A stretch of 64,000 nucleotides of DNA from Winogradskyella costae. GTDB taxonomy: Bacteria > Bacteroidota > Bacteroidia > Flavobacteriales > Flavobacteriaceae. The notes below the pieces were generated by a model. That model saw only the letters and a program-made list of their open reading frames with translations, ran no database searches and had not been told where the DNA came from. This document shows positions 41,974 to 51,600 of the stretch, in pieces. The stretch lies in the NCBI RefSeq assembly GCF_013403865.1, contig NZ_JABFDK010000010.1, forward strand, positions 37,101-101,100, given 5' to 3'. Within the stretch, counting starts at the first letter, position 1. Every line of letters begins with the position of its first letter. A program made the translations under genes and the position numbers.

Positions 41974-44412
41974 TTACCGCTTCAGTGTAAAATGTCCCTT
42001 AAAAGTTCTACCATCTGATAAGGCTGCAGTAAACCAATAGTCATCTGTTGGTAACAATTTTCCATTAAAAAAACCGTCCCATTTTGGGTTTAAATCATTA
42101 ATTAACCCCACTAGACTCCCATAACGATTGAATATTTGAATACGTACGTTTTTAGATAATTCTAAAGAGAATGCCTTAATTTGCCATGTGTCATTTATAG
42201 AATCCCCATTAGGTGTGAAGAATTTTGGAAATCCTAAAACAACAATATCACTTGAGACTATTCCGCAATTCGCTCTTACATCTTTAACATACACGGAATG
42301 AAGTCCTGCTGGCACGTTTTCAAAAGTGTTTGAAGTTTGATATATACCGTTTTCTTCATCTAAAGCATAAACATACGTTCCATCTCCTGAAACCAATACT
42401 GAAATTGAATTATTTTCAGATAAATCAGTAACCTCAATCGTTTCAAACATTGCCGTATCGGATGGCAACACTGTTATCGTTCTCACATTAGAACAACCAA
42501 AAGGTTTAGTTACTTCTACTGTATAAGTGCCTGGCTCATTTATTTCAATAGTCATTGTCGTTTCACCTGTAGACCAATTATAATAAAAGTTATTTGAAAC
42601 ATCATCAACGATTCCCCCACTGAGCGATATGGTATTAGGGAATGTATTGGTACAATAAAAAACAGTATTGTCTTCTAATAAGTTTGGTAAGGTATTCACC
42701 TTTAAATTTATCTCTGCAATACTATAGCAACTCCCATTTTGTTCTAATCTTGCAAAAATGGTTTGATCATAAGCTACAGTATTCGTAAAATTAGTAGTCA
42801 GTGGATTCTCTTGCAACAGAGCATTTCCATAAGTTTCATAATAACCTAAAACAATAACATCTGATGCTAAAGCATTTAGAATTTGATTTTCGGCTAGTGT
42901 AAGATCAAAACTAACTAAACCTGTCTCATCTAAATTATCGCACGCAACGAGCGTTCCATAAGTCGAAGCGTTAGTATTTACAGACAATAACACTTCTGCT
43001 ATTGCACTACAACTTGTAACCGTATTTAGTACCTGAGCATAAACCACCTGATTGTTGGTTCGATTGGTATAATTAATAGCATCTAGCGGCACAGACAAGT
43101 TTGCCATTTCAAAAAAATTAATTTCTAAATTGCTTAAACTGCCGTTAACAATGACATCATTATAAGTACTTAGGTTGAAATTAGAAATACCATCTATAAC
43201 CTCATCTTCACATTGGCTAATACTAATATTATTAATACTTGGAATCGTGTTTATGGTTACCGCTAATGGGTATCGTTCAGTATTAATTACACATCCCTGT
43301 ACAACTGGTGACAACCAATAGGTTGTACTTGCACTAATATTTACGTTATAGGTTAAACCTGTGTGAATTGGTGTCATTGACGTTGACGTTTCGAACCACC
43401 AAATTTCTGAGGTTGAAGCTTCAGCCGTGAGAGTATACCTATCTGATCCACAAACCACTAGGTCATTACCTAAAACTCTTGGCATAATCAGCTCTGCACT
43501 AGCAGACAATCTAATCTCAGGCTCATTGGGCATACCTCCATATTCAACAATATAACCTTGCGGATGATAAGGATTATTTAGGCTTGTATCTCCTGTATTA
43601 GACAAATCATTCCAAGCTCCTAAAATACCAATTGACGGGTCCGTGATGTGTGCATAATCTTCATTTGCTACATTATTAGGTTCATTATAATTCCAAAATG
43701 AGAATTCATTATTGGGAGCACTTCCATTTGCGTTACCTTGCCAAAATACAGTACCTGCTTCTGGGCCCGTAACCCATTTCCAAGTGCCTTCAATTTCTGC
43801 ATCAGACCCTCCAATCCATCCCGTTCCTGCACTTTGCTCACCCGCCAATTGCGATTCTTCTTGCAATGTTAATGTGGCTAAATAACCTTGTAGACCAAAA
43901 TAAGTTTGTTGGGCAGCAGCATCTCTAGCTTCGGTCCATGTAATTCCAGGACTTGGGACATAGAAATAATAATGTCCCGTACTTGGTAGGTAATTAGCGT
44001 CTCCTAAATTTATTGAAAATTGCCTATCTTGAGTAAATACAGTTTGTGTTGTTCGAAAAACTACATTTCCAATAGCGTTATCAAACTCAGCAAATGTGGC
44101 CGGCCCGGATAGAGTTAAAAGCCCCTCTACCGGATTCCAACTAGATGCAATATTTGGATTGACTCCTATTAATTCTAAAGTATCTTGTCCGTTCTGATAA
44201 CCTTCAGCTATTTGTACAAAGATCTCGGATAGCGATGTATCCTCCGGATCAGGATCGGTAATCGCTACAGAAGTTACTATTGCCGTTTGTGATCCTGGAC
44301 AATAAACTTGTTCACCTGTAACGATTATTTCTGGCGGCAAATCTTGGGCAAACCCAATGCACTGACAAAAGCAATAACATAAAATAAAAACAGATAACTT
44401 TATTCTTTTCAT
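41974..44412 (-). CDS. T9SS type B sorting-domain protein with C-type lectin domain
   Basis: 812 residues. Signal peptide (to about 22), a cadherin-like N-terminal part (EDTSLSEIFVQIAEG), a C-type lectin-like domain at about 145-290 (WTEARDAAAQQTYFGLQGYL, WIGGSDAEIEGTWKWV, WNYNEPNN, the EPN-type ligand triad), repeated Ig-like segments, and the gliding-motility-type C-terminal domain (FFTPNGDSINDTW, IQIFNRYGSLV, GHFTLKR). It is exported by T9SS and held at the cell surface. EPN suggests mannose-type sugar binding, as in animal lectins; this is an inference. It lies 16 bp behind der. Confidence 0.9.
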   Translation of the reverse strand: MKRIKLSVFILCYCFCQCIGFAQDLPPEIIVTGEQVYCPGSQTAIVTSVAITDPDPEDTSLSEIFVQIAEGYQNGQDTLELIGVNPNIASSWNPVEGLLTLSGPATFAEFDNAIGNVVFRTTQTVFTQDRQFSINLGDANYLPSTGHYYFYVPSPGITWTEARDAAAQQTYFGLQGYLATLTLQEESQLAGEQSAGTGWIGGSDAEIEGTWKWVTGPEAGTVFWQGNANGSAPNNEFSFWNYNEPNNVANEDYAHITDPSIGILGAWNDLSNTGDTSLNNPYHPQGYIVEYGGMPNEPEIRLSASAELIMPRVLGNDLVVCGSDRYTLTAEASTSEIWWFETSTSMTPIHTGLTYNVNISASTTYWLSPVVQGCVINTERYPLAVTINTIPSINNISISQCEDEVIDGISNFNLSTYNDVIVNGSLSNLEINFFEMANLSVPLDAINYTNRTNNQVVYAQVLNTVTSCSAIAEVLLSVNTNASTYGTLVACDNLDETGLVSFDLTLAENQILNALASDVIVLGYYETYGNALLQENPLTTNFTNTVAYDQTIFARLEQNGSCYSIAEINLKVNTLPNLLEDNTVFYCTNTFPNTISLSGGIVDDVSNNFYYNWSTGETTMTIEINEPGTYTVEVTKPFGCSNVRTITVLPSDTAMFETIEVTDLSENNSISVLVSGDGTYVYALDEENGIYQTSNTFENVPAGLHSVYVKDVRANCGIVSSDIVVLGFPKFFTPNGDSINDTWQIKAFSLELSKNVRIQIFNRYGSLVGLINDLNPKWDGFFNGKLLPTDDYWFTAALSDGRTFKGHFTLKR

Positions 44413-44428
44413 AAGAAAAATAAAGCTA

Positions 44429-45733
44429 CTACTTTTTTCTCATATAAACACTTATAGGAACACCGTTAAAATCAAACTGTTCTCTTAATTTATTCTCTAA
44501 AAAACGTTTATAAGGTTCTTTTACATATTGCGGTAAATTACAGAAAAACGCAAACTGTGGTTGCGGTGTTGGCAATTGCATTATGTATTTTATTTTAACA
44601 AACTTCCCTTTATTTGCTGGTGGTGGCTGATGTTCTATAATAGGCAATAAAGCTTCGTTAAGCACACTTGTCTTAATTCGCTTAGTTCTATTTTTATAAA
44701 CCTCTACAGCTGTTTCAATAGCTTTATAAATACGTTGCTTATTTAATACTGAAATAAAAACGATTGGCACATCTGTAAAAGGTGCAATTTCTTGTCTAAT
44801 GTGCTGCTCAAATTCTTTAGCTGTTTTAGTGTCTTTTTCAACTAAATCCCATTTATTAACAAGAATCACAATACCTTTTCGGTTGCGCTCGGCTAACCAA
44901 AATATATTTTGCACCTGTCCGTCAAATCCACGAGTTGCATCTAATACTACTAAACACACATCAGAATGTTCAATTGCTCTCACACTTCGCATCACGGAAT
45001 AAAACTCTAAATCGTCCTTAACTTTAGTTTTACGACGTATACCTGCCGTATCTACTAAATTAAATTCAAATCCAAAACGATTGTATTTTGTATCAATAGA
45101 ATCGCGAGTTGTACCTGCAATATCTGTAACAATATAACGATCCTCACCAATCAATGCATTAATGAATGAAGATTTCCCGGCGTTTGGTCTTCCAACGACT
45201 GCAAAACGCGGCAATTGATCCTCTTCAACGTCTTCCTTTTCTGGCAACGCCTCTACGATAGCATCTAATAAATCTCCTGTTCCACTTCCGTTGATACTTG
45301 CAATAGCAAAATAATCACCTAAACCAAGAGAATAAAACTCAACAGCATCCTCTAAACGTTTATTGTTATCAACCTTATTAACGACTAAGAATACAGGTTT
45401 TTTAACTTTTCTCAAGAGTTTAGCAACGTCTTCATCCATGCCTGTAACACCAGTCTCAACATCTACCATAAATACTATAGCATCTGCTTCATCAATAGCT
45501 AATTCTACTTGCTTATCTATTTCAGCTTCAAAAATATCATCACTACCTACAACGTATCCACCGGTATCGATTAAAGAAAATTCTCTACCGTTCCAATCTG
45601 TTTTGCCGTAATGACGATCTCTTGTGACACCACTAACAGCATCAACAATAGCTTCACGCCTTTTTATTAGACGATTAAAAAATGTGGATTTCCCTACATT
45701 AGGACGACCTACGACCGCTACTATATTGCTCAT
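44429..45733 (-). CDS. der: Ribosome-associated GTPase Der (EngA)
   Basis: 434 residues. Two tandem GTPase domains: G1 motifs [11 protein letters not shown] (8-18) and [11 protein letters not shown] (about 181-191), with DTGG / DTAG and NKVD / NKWD following in each. The C-terminal KH-like domain ends in [15 protein letters not shown]. Der is needed for maturation of the 50S subunit. The two downstream envelope genes are close behind on the same strand (16 and 87 bp). Confidence 0.97.
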   Translation of the reverse strand: MSNIVAVVGRPNVGKSTFFNRLIKRREAIVDAVSGVTRDRHYGKTDWNGREFSLIDTGGYVVGSDDIFEAEIDKQVELAIDEADAIVFMVDVETGVTGMDEDVAKLLRKVKKPVFLVVNKVDNNKRLEDAVEFYSLGLGDYFAIASINGSGTGDLLDAIVEALPEKEDVEEDQLPRFAVVGRPNAGKSSFINALIGEDRYIVTDIAGTTRDSIDTKYNRFGFEFNLVDTAGIRRKTKVKDDLEFYSVMRSVRAIEHSDVCLVVLDATRGFDGQVQNIFWLAERNRKGIVILVNKWDLVEKDTKTAKEFEQHIRQEIAPFTDVPIVFISVLNKQRIYKAIETAVEVYKNRTKRIKTSVLNEALLPIIEHQPPPANKGKFVKIKYIMQLPTPQPQFAFFCNLPQYVKEPYKRFLENKLREQFDFNGVPISVYMRKK

Positions 45734-45943
45734 TGATTTTTATTTAAGGCTACAAAGATACTATATACTTACGTGTTATAGAGAACTAATATTGACTTTT
45801 CGCTGTATATCTCAAATCCTAAAAAAACCCAATGAATATTAGCCCACAATAATGTTAACATCCTGTTGATAACAAGTATTGATTTAAGATAGGTAGCGTT
45901 AATTTTTAGTATTTTTAATGCGTGTATTAAATAGGATTTTATT

Positions 45944-45951
45944 TACATTTG
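45944..45951 (+). promoter_or_regulatory. Candidate -7 element for the LysM protein gene
   Basis: TACATTTG matches TAnnTTTG, 134 bp before the preferred start at 46086 but inside the longer frame that begins at 45918. If it works, the longer start is impossible. The -33 region is weak. Confidence 0.4.
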
Positions 45952-46085
45952 TTGTGCCTGATTTAGAGGTCATTTTTTTTCAAGAACTGCTCCTTTCTTG
46001 TAGACTTACTTATGTTCACAAAGGCAAAACACATTTCACACAAACACATACAATACAATGTGTTATATTTAAATTACGAAAAATA

Positions 46086-48284
46086 ATGGGGAGATTCTTT
46101 ACGCTTATATTACTTTGGATTTTAGGCTCTAATCTTAGTTTCGCTCAAGAAAATTATATAGACCATATCATACAAAAAGGCGAAAATGTTTATAAGATCT
46201 CTAGACAATATGGAGTCAGTGTAAATGCTATCTTTAAACTTAACCCTGGTTCTGAAGTTGTAATATATGCCGGTAACACCTTACGTATTCCAACCTCTAA
46301 CAGTGCCAGCACCTCAACTACCACCACCGTAATCCACGATGACAACATCAGTAATTATGTTGTAAAATCAGGAGAAACAAAATCGGGTCTTTCTCGTCGT
46401 TTTGGAGTCAGCATCAACGTATTAGAACAACAAAACCCTCACATTATAGCAATGCTTCAAGCAGGTCATATTTTAAACGTTGACAAGACCATTAAAGAAG
46501 CTCCACGTGCAACGAAAGAAGGTGAACATTATGTAATAAAAGGAGAAACGCTTTGGGGAATCGCTAAAAACAACGGTATTAGTCTTGCACAATTGGAAGC
46601 TGCAAATTCTGGTCGCTTGTCTGAGTTCTTACAAATAGGACAAACTTTAATTATCCCTGATAAAAATTCAGTTAGCTCTACAGAAGAAGGTTACTTAGTG
46701 CAACGTGGTGACACAAAATTTGGATTAGCTAAACGTTTTAGCATGACTATTGCTGAACTTGAACAAAAAAACCCGCACACCGTACCAATGTTAATGGCAG
46801 GTCACAGATTAAATATTGACGATTTAGATATCCATGATTTTGAAGAAACTCCGACTACAAATGACATTAAAATTACTAAAGTAGACTCTACTAATAGTTA
46901 TAAGAATTATGTGATCGAACCCAAAGAAACACTTTTTGGATTGGCTAAAAAAGCAGGTATGACCATTGATGATTTTACCAACCTCAACCCTAAACTACTT
47001 ACGTCGGTTAATGTTGGTGACATTATTAAAATGCCAATTGAACCGTCACAGACCATAACCACTGCTGATATTACAGATGTTGACACTGTTGATACTGTTG
47101 ATACTGTTGATACTGTTGATACTGTTGATACTGTTGATACTGTTGATACTGTTGATACTGTTGATACTAACCCAAAAAATCAAACGACGAAAATTTATTC
47201 GAATAAAAATGAAACTTTATTTGCTAACCTAGTTACAAAAACATCAACCGGACTATACTTCTACTCACCCTTTTCTAGCGAAGAGCTCGGTGCATCAGAG
47301 GAACGACAAAAGATGATTAGCATCAATGCAGACTTCCAAAAGTATATTGATTTTTTCCAAGGCGCTCAAGTCGCTATTGATTCTGCTAAAGCACTTAATC
47401 TCAATTTCGATGTTACACTAATTAAGAAAAATATCGCAAAATCGAAAATCACAATCGATAGTCCGCATAATAAAAATGCTATTCTTGTGCCATTTATAGA
47501 TAATCGTTCGAATTTTCCAAGTGTTGAATCCAACACACCAATAGCTATAATTGATATTGAATCTAATTTAGTTTCTAAAGACAGTATTAATGTTTATAGA
47601 TCAATTCCTTCAGACACCATTCAAAAAATAAAAACATTAAACTATTTAGCTCAACAAAATGCAAATGTTATTGTAATTAGTGATCTTGATAATGCTAGAA
47701 ATAAAGATTTAATTACAAGCACTATTCCTGATGCTAAATTCCTAAGGGTTGATAATGCAGGCTTTTTTAAATCTGACGACCTAGATAATGAATTAAGTAA
47801 AAGCAAACTCAATTACATTGTTTTTGATAGTAAAAAAACAATTGTTTTACTTAACACAACAACAGCGTTAATGGGGAAACTATCTGATCACAATATTCAA
47901 TTGGTTATGCTCGAATCTTCATTACTCCCAAAACAGAGTGAGGTTTCTGACATGAGATTTAGAATCTTACAACTTATTTTTCCGGCAATTACAAACCCAC
48001 AAAACGAAAAAGATATTAGCGATTTTGAAATTAAATATGAAGGTATATTTAGTGCCAAACCTACTCAAAATGCTATTTTAGGATTTAACGTAACTTTTGA
48101 TATTCTCTTAAGAATTTCTCAAACCTCTTCATTTGAAGACATTATAAATACGACACTATCAGAACAACCTCATTTAAAGTTTGATTATCAAAAAACAACA
48201 GGCAGAAACTATTCAAACACTGGTATATATTTAATGCAATACAACTCTAACGAAGGCATGATTGAACTTATAAATGGCGAGTAA
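46086..48284 (+). CDS. LysM-repeat exported protein with VDT tandem repeat and C-terminal receptor-like domain
   Basis: 732 residues. Signal peptide MGRFFTLILLWILGSNLSFA is followed by five LysM modules: near 24-68 (HIIQKGENVYKISRQYGVS), 90-133, 140-186 (HYVIKGETLWGIAKNNGIS), 196-238 and 275-320. LysM binds GlcNAc-containing glycans such as peptidoglycan. A tract of ten Val-Asp-Thr units (332-361) links these to a C-terminal alpha/beta domain (about 370-732) that looks like a periplasmic ligand-binding or LppC-type fold (ILVPFIDNRSNFPS, NVIVISDLDNARN). The frame is open back to 45918, but the signal peptide fixes the start at 46086. Confidence 0.87.
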   Translation: MGRFFTLILLWILGSNLSFAQENYIDHIIQKGENVYKISRQYGVSVNAIFKLNPGSEVVIYAGNTLRIPTSNSASTSTTTTVIHDDNISNYVVKSGETKSGLSRRFGVSINVLEQQNPHIIAMLQAGHILNVDKTIKEAPRATKEGEHYVIKGETLWGIAKNNGISLAQLEAANSGRLSEFLQIGQTLIIPDKNSVSSTEEGYLVQRGDTKFGLAKRFSMTIAELEQKNPHTVPMLMAGHRLNIDDLDIHDFEETPTTNDIKITKVDSTNSYKNYVIEPKETLFGLAKKAGMTIDDFTNLNPKLLTSVNVGDIIKMPIEPSQTITTADITDVDTVDTVDTVDTVDTVDTVDTVDTVDTVDTNPKNQTTKIYSNKNETLFANLVTKTSTGLYFYSPFSSEELGASEERQKMISINADFQKYIDFFQGAQVAIDSAKALNLNFDVTLIKKNIAKSKITIDSPHNKNAILVPFIDNRSNFPSVESNTPIAIIDIESNLVSKDSINVYRSIPSDTIQKIKTLNYLAQQNANVIVISDLDNARNKDLITSTIPDAKFLRVDNAGFFKSDDLDNELSKSKLNYIVFDSKKTIVLLNTTTALMGKLSDHNIQLVMLESSLLPKQSEVSDMRFRILQLIFPAITNPQNEKDISDFEIKYEGIFSAKPTQNAILGFNVTFDILLRISQTSSFEDIINTTLSEQPHLKFDYQKTTGRNYSNTGIYLMQYNSNEGMIELINGE
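47079..47168 (+). repeat. 9-bp minisatellite GTTGATACT, about ten units
   Basis: Ten consecutive 9-bp units, all GTTGATACT except the first (GTTGACACT), encode Val-Asp-Thr. Because the unit is a multiple of three, loss or gain of units keeps the frame and only changes the length of the linker in the LysM protein. Confidence 0.93.
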
Positions 48285-48473
48285 AACTAAATGCACTAAT
48301 GCACTTAAGGGTATATTAATTGAGAGTTACATACTTACAAATAAAATAGTTTAAATCAAAATAATGTAATATATCACTGAGGTATTGAAGGCAAAAATAA
48401 AAACCTCCGCGAACACCTTGTTTTAATTCACTTTTGAGACCGGTAAAAAAACTATAAAACTGTAGGTTTTAAT

Positions 48474-48505
48474 TTTGCTATGTAAGGGCTATTTACATAT
48501 ATTTG
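48474..48505 (+). promoter_or_regulatory. Bacteroidota-type promoter of the T9SS adhesin operon
   Basis: TTTG at 48474-48477 and TATATTTG at 48498-48505, 20 bp apart, match the TTTG / TAnnTTTG consensus completely. The expected transcript start is near 48512, giving a leader of about 90 bases before the adhesin ATG. The remaining intergenic sequence from 48285 holds no gene. Confidence 0.75.
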
Positions 48506-48603
48506 TTTTCCCTCGATCTCTCAATTTAGCAAGACAAGAGAACTTGCTGTTCTTAAATATATGGCGTTGATTTCAACAAAAGTAATTATTTTAAATTTTT
48601 TTA

Positions 48604-51600
48604 ATGAAAGCCAAACAGTACAGTTTTAAAAGATATCCTATACAATTAGCGTTTCTTCTTATTTCAATTTTCTGTGGATTAACAGCAGTTAATGCACAGT
48701 GCCCTACAGTTACAAACAGCTCGCAATCGCTCTGTGATGTACAATCTGTACTTGTTGGCGATTTACAAGCTATTGATAATGGCGGTGGTGTTGTTTGGTA
48801 CGATTCCCCTACTTCAACTGTTCCCTTACTCGATTCGGACAGTCTTATTAACGGAGAAGATTATTATGCTGACGACAACTCAGGAAGTTGTGGCACAAGA
48901 GCTCGAGTAGATATTACAGTTTATGGCCCCCCTGTTGGCGATAATTTCCAAGGAGTTTGTTTAGATGACCCACTATTAGCAACAGTAAGCAATTTAATAG
49001 CCATAGGAAATGACGTGCAATGGTATTTATCATCTTCTGGAGGTGCTCCTTTAAATGAAACTGATATTTTAAGCGATAATACCATATATTACGCCGATCA
49101 AGCGAGTCCAGATGGAAGCTGTAGAACATCAAGATTATCTGTTTTGGTTTTGGTTGGCTCTACGCCTGTTCCTACTGGGGACATGGTTCAAAACTTTTGT
49201 GTAACTACAGAGTTCACTCCTACAATTGGTGACTTAGTAGCAAGCGGTAACAATAATTGGTATATTTCCTTGTTTTCGGCATTAGAGTTGCCACCCTCTA
49301 CACCTTTAATAAATGGGCAAACATATTATGCTACAACTTTAGATCCACCTTGTGAAAGTACGGGGCGTTTAGCCGTTTTAGCCATTTTAGACAATGCACC
49401 AAATGCTGGAGAAGATAATATTTTAGATATATGCAATAATACTAACGCTACAGTAAATTTATTTACAGAACTTCAAGGCACACCCGATTCAGGTGGTATT
49501 TGGACACCTGCTTTAAATAGTGGTACAGGTATTTTTGACCCTAGTATTGATGCTGAAGGCACATATACTTATACCGTCAGTTCCAATAATAGTTGTCCTG
49601 ATGAATCTGCAACAGTGACGGTCACTTTAATACCTGAAACTAATGCTGGCACAGATGGAACTTTAGAATTATGTAGCACTAGTGATGTTGTCGATTTGTT
49701 TTTAAGCCTAGGGGGTGCACCTGAAACTGGTGGTGTATGGTCACCTACGCTTGCAAGCGGCACGGCTGAGTTTAACCCAGCCATAGATTCAGATGGTATC
49801 TATACATATACAGTTAGTGGTACGCCACCATGTATGGACACTACTGCAACAGTTACTGTTTCGGTTACTCCTTTTAAAGATCCGGGCGAAGACGGAAGTA
49901 TAGACATTTGCAATTCTACAGGAACGATAGATTTATTTAATAGTTTAGGTGGCACACCAGATTCTGGAGGTATTTGGTCTCCTGCCTTAAATAGTGGAAC
50001 AGGAATTTATGATCCTTCGATCGATAGCCCTGGTACTTATACTTATGAATTTGCGGGAAACACTCCTTGCCCTGATGAATCTGCAACTGTCACCGTTGTT
50101 GTAAACCCATTACCAAATGCGGGTTCCAATGTAATATTAGAAATTTGTAGTAGTAATTTAGCAACAGTAGATTTATTTGATAGTTTAGGAGGTACACCTG
50201 AAACTGGCGGTACATGGCTTCCTGCACTTAACAGCGGAACGGGGTTTTTTAATCCTTCGGTAGATGCCGCTGGTATTTATACTTATACAGTAGCAGGTAT
50301 TTCTCCTTGCCCTGATGCATCAGCGAACGTTAATGTTATCATTATAACAGAACCAAATGCTGGTTTAGATGCCACAATTGATATCTGTAGTAACATTGGA
50401 ACATTTGATTTATTTGATTATCTCGGAGGTACTCCTGAAATTGGAGGTACATGGTCGCCGGCACTTTCAAGCGGAACAAGTATATACGATCCTTTAATAG
50501 ACTCAAACGACACTTACACATATACAATCTTAGGAACATCTCCATGTGCCGATGCAACAGCAACAATTACATTGACTGTAACTCCCTTCCTAGACGCAGG
50601 GATAGACGCAGCTATCACAGTTTGTAGCGATGATAGTACAATTGACCTTTTTGATAGTCTTGGTGGCACACCTGAAGTTGGAGGAACTTGGTCCCCTGCA
50701 TTAATTAGTGGTACAGGATTTTTTGATCCGAGTATTGATACTGAAGGCACTTACACTTATACAACTGCGGGAACAGAACCCTGTTCGGACGATTCTGCCA
50801 TTGTCGTAGTCACCTTAGAGCAGTCTCCAAACGCTGGGACTAATGGCACTTTACTTTTATGTAGTCTATCAAATACAGCAGATTTATTTGACAGTCTAAA
50901 CGGTACACCTCAAACTGGAGGAGTATGGTCACCTGCCCTTGCCAGTGGCACTGGAGTTTTTGACCCTAATAGTGATACTGATGGAATTTATACTTACACA
51001 ATAAGCTCTATATGTGGTGATGTTTCGGCAAATGTATCAGTAACTACAATTGACGCTAATAATGCTGGCACAAATGGAAGTGTTGAATTTTGTAGTACAG
51101 AAACGATAACTGTTGACTTATTTGATCGTTTAGGAGGAACACCTGATGTTGGTGGAACTTGGTCGCCTGCACTTGCAAGTGGCACAGGAATGTTTAATTC
51201 AAGTCTAGATACAGCAAATTCTTACACGTATACGGTTTCAAATAGTACTACACTTTGCCCTGATGATTCGGCAACTGTTCTAATTTCAATTTTACAAGGA
51301 CCAAACGCTGGAAATGACAGTACATTAAACTTATGTAATTCAACAAATTCAGTGAATTTATTTGACAGTCTTGCCGGAAGTCCTGATGCTGGTGGAACCT
51401 GGTCTCCTACTCTAAATAGTGGAACTGGCGTTTTAGATCCTAATATAGATTCAGAAGGTATTTACACCTATGCAATAAATAATTCATGTGGAACAAGTTC
51501 TGCAACTGTTGACGTTTCGTTTTCAAATACCAATGATGCAGGAACCGATGGCTCAATTGCACTTTGTAGCACGGATACTTCTATCGATTTATTTAATAGT

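Noticed and set aside
45918..46085. An upstream extension of the LysM gene by 56 codons.
   Set aside because: The true signal peptide begins at 46086 and a -7 element lies inside the extension.
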